Shown here in pieces: positions 28,791 to 36,425 of a stretch of 38,813 nucleotides of DNA (position 1 is the stretch's first letter; the number at the start of each line of letters is the position of its first letter). The stretch is from Pseudomonas oleovorans subsp. oleovorans (GTDB taxonomy: Bacteria > Pseudomonadota > Gammaproteobacteria > Pseudomonadales > Pseudomonadaceae), in contig NZ_NIUB01000040.1 in assembly GCF_002197815.1 (NCBI RefSeq), positions 1 through 38,813 of the forward strand. Direction: 5' to 3'. The notes beneath the pieces were generated by a model. That model had not been told where the DNA came from. It made no database searches and saw nothing but the letters and a program-made list of their open reading frames with translations. The position numbers were made by a program, and so were the translations under genes.

Positions 28791-29588
28791 TCAGGATTCC
28801 CCAGGTAAGCGCAACTGAGTGACTTCCTTGTTCAGCAGGTCGATGCGTCGGGCCATGCTTTCGATCAGACTGTGAGCGATGCGCGGGTTGCTTTGCATCA
28901 GGCTGAGGAATTGTTCCTTGGGAATCACCATCACCGTGCAAGGTTCGCTGGCGACAACCGTGGCGCTGCGCTTCTCGCGAGTGAATACCGCCATGGCGCC
29001 AAAGATTTCATCTTTCTGCACGTCGCCGACCTTTTGCCCGTCGACGTGGGCTTCGGCATGGCCTTCGATGATGATGAACACGTGGTCGGCTTTATCGCCC
29101 TGGTGAATCAGCTCCTCGCCGGCAGCGAAATGCTGGAAGCCAGTCGTCGGACGAATCTCCGGCTGTTTCAGACGTGCCAGTGCGTCGGACAGCAGGGCGG
29201 TATGGCCGATCAGATATTGAATGAATTGTTCCTGGCGCTGCTCGCTGGCATAGATGTGCTGGAACGTTTCGCTGCGCGAGTAGGGAATCAGGCTGATCGG
29301 TTCTTCGCTGCTGTAGCGGCAGGAGGGGAGGTCGATGCCCTGGCGCAGGCCGACCAGATCGCCCTCTTGCAGATAGAACAATGGGCGCTCATCGACCAGC
29401 GCATGCAACAGGCCGTTCTCGATGATGAATAGCTGGTTGCCAGGCAGTACCTGAGCCAGATCATTGACACGCTCCAGACGCAGTGGCTCACCCGCGGGTT
29501 GCAGCCCTTCCAGCAGCTGAGTGGGGATACTCTGCAGGCGATTGATCAACTGATCGGCGTAGGCCGGTTGCTCCCCGAGTAAATACAT
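28791..29588 (-). CDS. cbpA: Cyclic-nucleotide-binding protein, CbpA-like
   Basis: 265 residues from ATG 29588 (AAGGA nine bases before); ATG 29594, two codons earlier, is an alternative but only three bases from that site. Two cNMP-type barrels: a degenerate one at about 20-110 (LLEGLQPAGEPLRLERV, LFIIENGLLHALVDERPLFY, LQEGDLVGLRQ) and a clearer one at about 155-245 (FAAGEELIHQGDKADHVFII, GDVQKDEIFGAMAVF, EKRSATVVAS). There is no helix-turn-helix, so it is not a DNA-binding Crp protein. The name comes from the P. aeruginosa cAMP-binding protein at this locus, beside prrF. Odd: the ribose-contacting Glu of the usual FGE motif is Ala here (FGAM), while the phosphate-binding Arg is kept. Confidence 0.82.
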   Translation of the reverse strand: MYLLGEQPAYADQLINRLQSIPTQLLEGLQPAGEPLRLERVNDLAQVLPGNQLFIIENGLLHALVDERPLFYLQEGDLVGLRQGIDLPSCRYSSEEPISLIPYSRSETFQHIYASEQRQEQFIQYLIGHTALLSDALARLKQPEIRPTTGFQHFAAGEELIHQGDKADHVFIIIEGHAEAHVDGQKVGDVQKDEIFGAMAVFTREKRSATVVASEPCTVMVIPKEQFLSLMQSNPRIAHSLIESMARRIDLLNKEVTQLRLPGES

Positions 29589-29693
29589 AACCATAATTCC
29601 TTGAACTGGCTGGACTGGCTGACCACACGAAGGTCCCTGAAACAATAGGCTGTGCGGCTCTTCGAGTAAATCACCTTGCACTGGTCTTGTGAG

Positions 29694-29966
29694 CTAGCTC
29701 TTGTTGTGGCTCTGGGCTTCGTCCAGCTTGCCGTTCAGTTCGGCTTTGTGCGCGGGGGGGAGCTCACTCCAATGCACATTGAGCAGCGCGCCCTCGATGG
29801 CGTAAAGCAGCACCTTGGATGCACGAAAACCGCGCGCTCTGACCGCGCGATAGGCTCCGACAGCGCCGTAGCGACGCAGGTCGTTGGCGCTGTGAATCCC
29901 TACGGCGTGCAGCCACTGCGCCGAGGTCTTGCCCAGGTTCTTCAAGTGTTGCAGTTCGTCGTTCAT
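29694..29966 (-). CDS. TfoX C-terminal-domain protein
   Basis: 90 residues. LKNLGKTSAQWLHAVGIHSA, DLRRYGAVGAYRAVRARGF, KVLLYAIEGALLNVHWSELP and HKAELNGKLDEA form a helix-hairpin-helix-like TfoX/Sxy C-terminal domain without the N-terminal domain that competence regulators have. Such stand-alone proteins are common in pseudomonads; function unknown, and competence control should not be assumed. ATG 29966 follows GGAGG. The cbpA homologue starts about 100 bases downstream on the same strand. Confidence 0.85.
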   Translation of the reverse strand: MNDELQHLKNLGKTSAQWLHAVGIHSANDLRRYGAVGAYRAVRARGFRASKVLLYAIEGALLNVHWSELPPAHKAELNGKLDEAQSHNKS

Positions 29967-30066
29967 CGGGCCTCCATGCGTGCGGGGGAAAGGTTCACGT
30001 TGGCGTGCCTGCCGGAAAGTGTAGCGGCCAATGGCCTGAGTGCTTCGCGTCGTCGCTCGAAGTGCG

Positions 30067-30411
30067 CTACTTGGTGCGATAGCGCAGGCGGGTGCCGAAG
30101 TTGACCGACATGAGAATCTCGTCGGCGGTCAGTTCGGCTGGAAAGTAGGCGCCAGAAATCTGCGCGTGGGCCAGGCTGGCCCCTTCGATCTGGGCATTGC
30201 GGAAGTCCAGGCCGCGCAGGTCTGCCCCGCGGAAATACGCGTCGTTGAAATTGACGGCGTCGGTGTCCATGTTGCGCAGGTCGAGTCCGCGAAAGTCGCC
30301 ACCGGACAGATCGACCTCCACGCCTTTTGGCTTCTGCGCATTGAAGCCTTTCACATCGTCGTTGTGCAGCAGGTGGTAGAGCGGATGATCAAGCTGGCGT
30401 GGCTGACTCAT
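30067..30411 (-). CDS. Pentapeptide-repeat protein
   Basis: 114 residues from ATG 30411; a GTG eight codons upstream is possible, neither has a strong ribosome site. After about 40 residues come pentapeptide repeats of the A(D/N)LxX type: VDLSGGDFRGLDLRNMDTDA, VNFNDAYFRGADLRGLDFRN, AQIEGASLAHAQISGAYFP, giving a short right-handed four-sided helix of about 3 coils. This is too short to mimic a DNA duplex like the gyrase-protecting Qnr proteins. Function unknown. The region between 29967 and 30066 holds no gene. Confidence 0.85.
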   Translation of the reverse strand: MSQPRQLDHPLYHLLHNDDVKGFNAQKPKGVEVDLSGGDFRGLDLRNMDTDAVNFNDAYFRGADLRGLDFRNAQIEGASLAHAQISGAYFPAELTADEILMSVNFGTRLRYRTK

Positions 30412-30450
30412 GGCGGATACCGGTGATGGTCTCACCGGGAGTATAGAAGG

Positions 30451-30473
30451 CCTGCCGGGGTTTGCCCGGCAGG
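30451..30473 (-). terminator. Terminator after the phosphotransferase/kinase gene
   Basis: CCTGCCGGG (30451-30459) and CCCGGCAGG (30465-30473) form a perfect nine-base stem; minus-strand continuation CCTTCTATACT is moderately T-rich. It stands 25 bases after the stop at 30498. Confidence 0.7.
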
Positions 30474-30497
30474 TGCTGGTCAGCGGTAGGCCGTGGC

Positions 30498-32060
30498 TCA
30501 GATTCCAGGCAGGCGCTGGCGAATGCGCTCGACCAGGCTGTCCAGGCTTGCGCTGTCATGTGTATCGACACGCTTGCTGTGGCTCTGCTCCTCATCGTCG
30601 AGCGGCTCGCGGCTGGTTTGTTGGGCCTGAATCACTTCCAGCGTCGCATCGGACGGGTCCTGGCCCTCGCTGCGGCGCTGCTCCAGCCAGCTGGCGATCA
30701 CGGCTTGCGGCGCTTGGCAGTCGAGAATCAGGAAGGGCACGCCGGTTTCTTCGGCGACTTCGCTGGCGGCCTGGCGTTGCGCTGCCTTGAGATAGGTTGC
30801 GTCGATCACCACGGGGAAGCCTGCCAGTAGTGTCTGATGCGCCAGCTGATGCAGGCGCTGGTAGGTCGCCTGGCTGGCGTCAGTGCTGTAGATGCCGGCG
30901 GCCAGCTGATCCTTGGCTTCGGCGCTCTGCTCGCCGAACAGGCGCTTGCGCTCGATGTCGGAGCGCAGGCGGATGGTGCCCAGTGCTTCGACCAGGCGCA
31001 TGGCCACGTGGCTCTTGCCGACTGCCGAGACGCCATGGGTGATGGCCAGGAAGGGCGATGGAATGGCGCTATAGCTTTCCGCCAGTGCGGCATAAGCGCG
31101 GTACTGGCGCAGGATCACCGCCCGTTGTACCGAACTCTCTTCTTGTCCCAGGCGAAACAGCGCGACCTTGCCGCGCACCATGGCGCGGTAGGCCTTGTAG
31201 AAGTTCAGCAGTTGCAGGGCTGCATAATCACCAGTGCGCTCCAGCCAGCCGCTGATAAAGCGGCGTGCCAGGCATTTGAGGCCACGGTCTTCGAGGTCCA
31301 TGGCCAGGAATGCGATATCGGCGGTGACGTCGGTAAAGCGGAAGGGTTCGTTAAACTCGATGCAGTCGAACAGCACCACTCGCCCGTCAATCTTGGCGGC
31401 GTTGCCCAGGTGAATATCACCGTGGCATTCGCGGATGAAACCCTGAGCCTTGCGTTCGCTCAACAGTGGTTGCAGGCGTTCGTAGCTGGACTGGGCCCAG
31501 GCCTCGAGGGCATCGAGTTGCTGCAGGTCTGCCTGCTCGTTGAGCATCGGGCGAATCTGGTCGAAATTCTGCTGCACCGGAACCATTACCGCTTCTGCGC
31601 TACCCAGCGGATGTTCCTGCGGCACCTTCGGTGCGTTCAGATGAAAGGTGGCAATCTGCTCGGCCAGGGCGTCGATATGGGCTTCGTTCAGTTCGCCACG
31701 TGCCTGGATGGCGCTGAGCAGTTGCTCCTGCGGGAACTGGCGCATTTTCAGCGCGTATTCGATGGCGGGCGTGCTGCCGTCGAGACTGGGCGCGTCTTCA
31801 CTACCGCCGATCGGCAACACGTCAAGATACAGATCTTGGGCCAGGCGCTGGTTGAGGCGCAGCTCTTCTTCGCAGAAATGACGGCGTGCATCGAGCTCGG
31901 TGAAGTCGAGAAACCCGAAATTAACCGGTTTTTTGATCTTGTAGGCGTAGGGGCCAGTGAGCAAAACCCAGGAAATGTGGGTCTCAATGACCTGAAACCC
32001 ATCCACAGGATACGGATACAGGGCCGGGTTCTGCAATGCGGCAATCAGGGCTTGGCTCAC
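30498..32060 (-). CDS. Two-domain protein: aminoglycoside-phosphotransferase-like plus P-loop kinase
   Basis: 520 residues. Start chosen at GTG 32060 (VSQALIAALQNPALYPYP), because AAGGA stands six bases before it; the next upstream ATG at 32129 lacks such a site. The N-terminal 310 residues resemble APH/choline-kinase-type phosphotransferases (COG2187): THISWVLLTGPYAYKIKKPV with an ATP-site lysine, FIRECHGDIHLGNAAKIDG with the catalytic HGDxHxxN, and VLFDCIEFNEPFRFTDVTAD with the metal aspartate. The C-terminal 180 residues are a P-loop kinase: ITHGVSAVGKSHVAMRLVEA with GVSAVGKS as Walker A, SDIERKRLFG, VVIDATYLK. Substrate unknown; the intact catalytic residues suggest a small-molecule kinase, not a resistance gene. 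Confidence 0.85.
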   Translation of the reverse strand: MSQALIAALQNPALYPYPVDGFQVIETHISWVLLTGPYAYKIKKPVNFGFLDFTELDARRHFCEEELRLNQRLAQDLYLDVLPIGGSEDAPSLDGSTPAIEYALKMRQFPQEQLLSAIQARGELNEAHIDALAEQIATFHLNAPKVPQEHPLGSAEAVMVPVQQNFDQIRPMLNEQADLQQLDALEAWAQSSYERLQPLLSERKAQGFIRECHGDIHLGNAAKIDGRVVLFDCIEFNEPFRFTDVTADIAFLAMDLEDRGLKCLARRFISGWLERTGDYAALQLLNFYKAYRAMVRGKVALFRLGQEESSVQRAVILRQYRAYAALAESYSAIPSPFLAITHGVSAVGKSHVAMRLVEALGTIRLRSDIERKRLFGEQSAEAKDQLAAGIYSTDASQATYQRLHQLAHQTLLAGFPVVIDATYLKAAQRQAASEVAEETGVPFLILDCQAPQAVIASWLEQRRSEGQDPSDATLEVIQAQQTSREPLDDEEQSHSKRVDTHDSASLDSLVERIRQRLPGI

Positions 32061-32162
32061 GTTCGATCCTTGTTCTAGACGCTGTTCGAGCTGGGCATTA
32101 TGGCCGCTGTGAGCTGCTCTGCAAACCATCCAGGCGGCCTGCTGGCCCCTATGTAAAGTGCG

Positions 32163-32168
32163 TATAAT
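32163..32168 (+). promoter_or_regulatory. TATAAT box abutting the mrcB start
   Basis: A perfect TATAAT six bases before the ATG at 32175, with no Shine-Dalgarno sequence in the preceding 25 bases and only a poor -35 candidate (TGCTGG near 32140). If used, the transcript would start on or next to the ATG. It may be coincidental. Confidence 0.45.
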
Positions 32169-32174
32169 CCCGCC

Positions 32175-34493
32175 ATGACTCGAAAACGCTCCCCCCGCTC
32201 AAACAAAAAATCCCGCTCGTCCGGTATGCGTCCCTGGTTTGCCTGGGGCCTCAAGCTCGGTCTGGTTGGTCTGGTGATCCTTGCCGGCTTTGCCGTTTAT
32301 CTCGATGCCGTGGTGCAGGAAAAGTTTTCCGGCAAGCGCTGGACGGTGCCCGCGAAGGTCTACGCCAGGCCGCTCGAACTTTTCGTCGGGCAGAAGCTGG
32401 CCAAGGACGATTTCCTGCGTGAGCTCGATGCGCTGGGCTACCGCCGCGAGAGCACGGTCAACGGGCCGGGCGCAGTGTCGGTGGCCGGTAACAACATCGA
32501 ACTGCACAGTCGCGGCTTTCAGTTCTATGAAGGTGCCGAACCGTCACAGAAGGTGCGCGTGCGCTTCTCTGGCGATTACGTCGCCGGTCTGACCCAGGCC
32601 AATGGCGGCAACCTGGCGGTAGCCCGACTCGAGCCGATGCTGATTGGCGGGCTTTACCCGGCGCATCAGGAAGATCGCATCCTGATCAAGCTGGATCAGG
32701 TGCCGGCCTATCTGATCGATGCGCTGGTGGCGGTCGAGGATCGCGACTACTTCGATCACTTCGGCGTGTCACCCAAGGGTATCGCCCGTGCACTGTGGAT
32801 CAACGCAACGTCCGGGCGCCTGGTGCAGGGCGGCAGTACCCTGACTCAGCAGTTGGTGAAGAACTTCTATCTGACCAACGAGCGCACCCTGGTGCGTAAA
32901 GCCACCGAAGCGATGATGGCGGTGCTGCTCGAGTTGCACTACGACAAGCGCGAGATTCTCGAGGCCTATATGAACGAGGTGTTCCTCGGTCAGGACGGTC
33001 AACGCGCGGTGCATGGCTTCGGTCTGGCCAGCCAGTATTTTTTCAGTCAGCCGGTTTCCGAGCTGAAGCTGGAGCAGGTCGCGCTGCTGGTGGGCATGGT
33101 CAAAGGCCCCACCTACTTCAACCCGCGGCGCAATCCCGAGCGTGCGCTGGCGCGTCGCAACCTGGTGCTCGATCTGCTTGCCGAACAAGGCTCGATCACC
33201 CCCGAGGAAGCCGCAGCAGCCAAACAGAAACCGCTCGGCGTGAGCTCGCGCGGCAGCATGGCTGACAGCTCGTTCCCGGCTTTCATCGATCTGGTCAAGC
33301 GTCAGCTGCGTGAAGATTATCGTGAGCAGGATCTGACCGAAGAAGGCCTGCGCATCTTCACCAGCTTCGATCCGATCCTGCAGCTCAAGGCCGAAGAGGC
33401 GCTGGCCGAGACGCTCAAGCGCCTGGCCGGACGCAAAGGCGTGGATGAAGTGCAGGCCGGTATGGTCGTGACCAACCCCGAGACCGGGGAAATTCAGGCA
33501 TTGATTGGCAGCCGTCAGCCGCGGTTTGCCGGTTTCAATCGGGCGCTGGATGCCGTGCGGCCGATTGGTTCGCTGATCAAACCGGCTATTTATCTGTCTG
33601 CGTTGGAACGTCCGAGTCAGTACACCCTGACCAGTTGGCTGGAGGACGAAGCGTTTTCCATCAAGGGCCAGGATGGCCAGGTCTGGACGCCGCAGAATTA
33701 CGACCGCAAGGCTCATGGCACCATCTACCTGTATCAGGGGCTGGCGCAGTCCTACAATCTGTCCACGGCCAAGCTCGGCCTGGAGATCGGCGTGCCCAAC
33801 GTGCTCAAGACGCTCGAGCGATTGGGCGTCGAGCGTAAGTGGCCGGCTTATCCGTCGATGCTGCTCGGTGCTGGGGCACTGACGCCGATGGAAGTGGCGG
33901 GCATGTACCAGACCCTGGCCAACGGTGGCTTCAATACGCCGTTGCGCGGCATTCGCAGCGTGCTGACTGCCGATGGCGAGCCGCTCGGTCGTTATCCATT
34001 CCAGATCCAGCAGCGCTTCGATCCAGGCGCCATCTATCTGGTGCAAAACGCCATGCAGCGGACCATGCGTGAAGGTACTGGGCGCTCGGTTTACAACCAA
34101 CTGCCCAGCTCGCTGAATCTGGCGGGCAAGACCGGGACCAGTAACGACTCGCGTGACAGCTGGTTCGCGGGCTTCAGTCAGGATCTGCTGGCGGTGGTGT
34201 GGCTGGGGCGCGACGATAACGGCCCGACCCCGCTGACTGGCGCGACCGGGGCGTTGCAGGTCTGGACCAGCTTCATGCGCAAGGCGGACCCACTGCCACT
34301 GGACATGCCGATGCCGGACAACGTCACCCTGGCCTGGGTGGATCGTCAGACTGGTCTGGGTTCGGCTTCGGGCTGCCCGAATGCGGTACAGATGCCTTAT
34401 ATTCGCGGCAGCGAACCTGCCCCGGGCTCCGCGTGCGGTATCCAGGCGCCGGTTGAGTCCGTGATGGACTGGGTCAAGGGTTGGTTGGAATGA
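32175..34493 (+). CDS. mrcB: Penicillin-binding protein 1B (bifunctional peptidoglycan synthase)
   Basis: 772 residues. Class A PBP polymerising and crosslinking peptidoglycan at the cell surface. A short basic cytoplasmic head (MTRKRSPRSNKKSRS) leads to one membrane helix at about 25-47; then a UB2H domain (ARPLELFVGQKLAKDDFLRE) that binds the activator LpoB in enterics; the GT51 transglycosylase with Glu188 in VEDRDYFDHFG, GGSTLTQQLVKN and EILEAYMNEVFLG; and the transpeptidase with Ser466 in PIGSLIKP (SxxK), SYN in AQSYNLSTAK and KTGTS. ATG 32175. No obvious terminator before the lipoprotein gene, which starts 43 bases later, so they are probably cotranscribed. Confidence 0.96.
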   Translation: MTRKRSPRSNKKSRSSGMRPWFAWGLKLGLVGLVILAGFAVYLDAVVQEKFSGKRWTVPAKVYARPLELFVGQKLAKDDFLRELDALGYRRESTVNGPGAVSVAGNNIELHSRGFQFYEGAEPSQKVRVRFSGDYVAGLTQANGGNLAVARLEPMLIGGLYPAHQEDRILIKLDQVPAYLIDALVAVEDRDYFDHFGVSPKGIARALWINATSGRLVQGGSTLTQQLVKNFYLTNERTLVRKATEAMMAVLLELHYDKREILEAYMNEVFLGQDGQRAVHGFGLASQYFFSQPVSELKLEQVALLVGMVKGPTYFNPRRNPERALARRNLVLDLLAEQGSITPEEAAAAKQKPLGVSSRGSMADSSFPAFIDLVKRQLREDYREQDLTEEGLRIFTSFDPILQLKAEEALAETLKRLAGRKGVDEVQAGMVVTNPETGEIQALIGSRQPRFAGFNRALDAVRPIGSLIKPAIYLSALERPSQYTLTSWLEDEAFSIKGQDGQVWTPQNYDRKAHGTIYLYQGLAQSYNLSTAKLGLEIGVPNVLKTLERLGVERKWPAYPSMLLGAGALTPMEVAGMYQTLANGGFNTPLRGIRSVLTADGEPLGRYPFQIQQRFDPGAIYLVQNAMQRTMREGTGRSVYNQLPSSLNLAGKTGTSNDSRDSWFAGFSQDLLAVVWLGRDDNGPTPLTGATGALQVWTSFMRKADPLPLDMPMPDNVTLAWVDRQTGLGSASGCPNAVQMPYIRGSEPAPGSACGIQAPVESVMDWVKGWLE

Positions 34494-34536
34494 CGGCCGG
34501 GTGGCGCATCCCGGTGTTACCTGAAGAGGATTGGAT

Positions 34537-35241
34537 GTGAACAAGAAGTGGCTTGCCACGATGCTGGCAACGGCAGCTCTCAGTGGTTGCAGTACCGTAC
34601 CGCAGGGCTCGATTCCGGTGATCGACGCCGGCGCTCCGCTGTCGTCGGGCGGTTCTGGCGCTGTGTCCAGCGCGAGCCCTGCAGCGGCACCACAGCGTAT
34701 CGAGGAAGACTCCGGGGTGGTGGTGATGGTGCCGCAGGGTGCGGTCTCTACCCCTTTGCAGACCGATGTGCAGCCGATTACTTCGAGTGGCGGCCTGACG
34801 TTCGATCCGCCCGTCAGCAGCCAGCCTGCCGTACCCAGTCAGGGTAGCTTCGGTGCGTCTGCACCGAGCATGCCCAGCGGTATCCCCAGTGGCGGCGGCC
34901 TGGCTGCCGATGAGCAACTGGACGGTCCGGTGCTGGCTCTGCTGACCACTGCCCAGCAGTTGCAGGGCGGTGGCGATCTCAATGGTGCGGCCTCCAGCCT
35001 CGAACGCGCCCAGCGCATCGCCCCGCGTGAGCCGCAGGTGCTCTACCGTCTTGCCGAGGTACGTATGGCCCAGGGCGATGCAGCGCAGGCCGAGCAACTG
35101 GCCCGTCGTGGTCTGACTCAAGCCAGTGGTCGTCCGGCGCTGCAGGCCAGCCTGTGGGATCTGATTGCCCGCGCCCGCGAGCGCCAGGGTGATCCTGCTG
35201 GTGCTGCCCAGGCCCGTGAACGCGCACGAGTCAATCTCTGA
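34537..35241 (+). CDS. TPR-containing lipoprotein
   Basis: 234 residues from GTG 34537, six bases after AGAGGA; an in-frame TTG two codons before is less likely. Lipobox LSGCSTV with cysteine at residue 18. A long Ser/Gly/Pro-rich low-complexity region (about 25-125) ends in tetratricopeptide-like repeats: LLTTAQQLQGGGDLNGAASS, LERAQRIAPREPQVLYRLAE, VRMAQGDAAQAEQLARRGLT. In P. aeruginosa a gene of this type follows mrcB and may encode the activator LpoP; I infer the same role here, an outer-membrane partner of PBP1B, from lipobox, TPR and position. Ends in TGATG with the next gene. Confidence 0.82.
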   Translation: MNKKWLATMLATAALSGCSTVPQGSIPVIDAGAPLSSGGSGAVSSASPAAAPQRIEEDSGVVVMVPQGAVSTPLQTDVQPITSSGGLTFDPPVSSQPAVPSQGSFGASAPSMPSGIPSGGGLAADEQLDGPVLALLTTAQQLQGGGDLNGAASSLERAQRIAPREPQVLYRLAEVRMAQGDAAQAEQLARRGLTQASGRPALQASLWDLIARARERQGDPAGAAQARERARVNL

Positions 35242-35570
35242 TGGATGCTCGTGCAAGCGCACTGGCCGAACACCTGCTGCTGATCGAGTGTGAGTTACGT
35301 GCACAGGGTTGGTGGCAGGAGGAGGCGCCGAGCGCCGAGGCCCTGGCCAGCCCGGAGCCGTTCTGTGTCGATACGCTGGCGTTCGAGCAATGGCTGCAGT
35401 GGATTTTTCTACCGCGTATGAAGGTTCTGCTGGAAACCGGCGTAGCACTGCCCTCGGTATCGGGCATTCAGGCGATGGCAGAGATGGTCTATCAGCAGCA
35501 GCCGAGCGTTGCGCGTCGGCTGGTCGAGCTGCTGGGCGAATTTGATCGCCTGCTTACGCGCACGCCCTGA
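35241..35570 (+). CDS. YqcC-family protein (DUF446)
   Basis: 109 residues, all-helical family. ALAEHLLLIECELRAQGWWQ, PEPFCVDTLAFEQWLQWIFL and PRMKVLLETGVALPSVSGIQ with MAEMVYQQQP are typical. Its role is unknown; relatives often sit beside the pseudouridine synthase truC in enterics, but no such gene is here. The ATG shares one base with the stop of the preceding lipoprotein gene, so it is the third member of an mrcB-lipoprotein-yqcC transcript. It converges on the DUF4124 gene with only 18 bases between stops and no visible terminator. Confidence 0.85.
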   Translation: MDARASALAEHLLLIECELRAQGWWQEEAPSAEALASPEPFCVDTLAFEQWLQWIFLPRMKVLLETGVALPSVSGIQAMAEMVYQQQPSVARRLVELLGEFDRLLTRTP

Positions 35571-35588
35571 GGGTATGCGCGTAGTCCA

Positions 35589-36023
35589 TTACTTGCAGTT
35601 TTCTGCGATGGACTTCTTCAGTTCGGTGATGCGTTCCTGGCGCTCGTTCTCGTCGATGCGGCGAACCTCGCCACCATCCTCGATGCGCAGGCGAGGATTG
35701 TTCTCAAGCTGAGCCAGGTTGGTGCGAGCTGTCTCGCAGTACTGCTTACGCTCGGCTTCCTGCTTCGCCACATCTTCCTTGACCTTCTTGTCGATGGCAG
35801 CCTGCTCGGGGTCGAGCTGTTCATCGAAACTGGGTGCCGGCTCACTGGGTGCCGGTCGGGGAGGTGGTGCTGCAGTATTGATGGTCGTGGCCTGTTGGCC
35901 CTGCGGAGGTTGCGCGCCGAAGTGGGTCACGCCCTTGTCATCTACCCACTTGTACACCTGGCTGGCCATGGCGGATGTGCTCAAAGCGAGCATCAAGGTG
36001 CCAGTAAGAATCATGTGGCGCAT
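35589..36023 (-). CDS. DUF4124-domain exported protein
   Basis: 144 residues from ATG 36023, with AAGGAAAC upstream. Signal peptide MRHMILTGTLMLALSTSAMA, then the DUF4124 core SQVYKWVDDKGVTHFGAQPP, a Pro/Ala-rich linker (APPPRPAPSEPAPSFDEQ), and a charged coiled-coil-like helix from about residue 80 with one cysteine pair (QYCETARTNLAQLENNPRLR, ENCK). Predicted periplasmic; function unknown. The stop is TAA 35589-35591. It is transcribed away from the ilvI leader. Confidence 0.85.
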   Translation of the reverse strand: MRHMILTGTLMLALSTSAMASQVYKWVDDKGVTHFGAQPPQGQQATTINTAAPPPRPAPSEPAPSFDEQLDPEQAAIDKKVKEDVAKQEAERKQYCETARTNLAQLENNPRLRIEDGGEVRRIDENERQERITELKKSIAENCK

Positions 36024-36425
36024 GCTGTTTCCTTTATCGAGAGCGGCGGTGCTGATGGTTACTATAACCAAAAGCCGGCTATCTTCATCCTGCGATGCGT
36101 CACAGCAGCAGGTTGAATAATAGGTTAGCCATCTCTTGACTTGCCTTCGCCGAACCCGAACAATCCATCCTTCCCCCGTAGTGGCGTCCGCCGCAAGCGT
36201 CCTCCAGCTCGGGGAAAAGAGGCGCTACCCGCGCCGAACCGTGACACCCGCAACGCGTTACCTCGCGCTGGGAGGGTCGGCCCCGCAAGACCATGGGCTG
36301 CTCCGTTACTCGTCAAGCTGATGTTCCGAATCCACGATCACCGTCGTGCGTGTCCGCTGACAGTAAGACCTACCTTAGGGCTACCCGTTGACGGGTGGCA
36401 TACTGGCGTTCAAGAGGTGAACAAC
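36024..36425 (+). other. ilvI upstream (leader) region, 402 bases without a confirmed gene
   Basis: It contains the upstream region of the divergent DUF4124 gene and the leader of ilvI. A sigma70-like pair TTGACT (36136-36141) and AACAAT (36159-36164), 17 bases apart, could start an ilvI transcript near 36171, leaving a leader of about 255 nt. Within it: hairpins GGCGC-taccc-GCGCC (near 36222) and ACCCGT-TG-ACGGGT (36383-36396), and a 32-codon frame at 36293-36391 (MGCSVTRQADVPN...) that ends ahead of ilvI. That peptide lacks the Ile/Val/Leu runs of classical attenuator peptides. The ilvI frame itself stays open upstream to 36141. Confidence 0.55.

Noticed and set aside
30067..30411. Qnr-like quinolone protection by the pentapeptide-repeat protein
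   Set aside because: Only about 60 residues of repeat, far shorter than the roughly 200-residue Qnr proteins.
32769..34559. A 596-codon open frame opposite mrcB
   Set aside because: Antisense to a full penicillin-binding protein with all motifs; no ribosome site or family match.
36125..36316. Minus-strand frames opposite the ilvI leader as a small gene
   Set aside because: No ribosome site, no recognisable protein, Arg/Gly-rich composition expected by chance.
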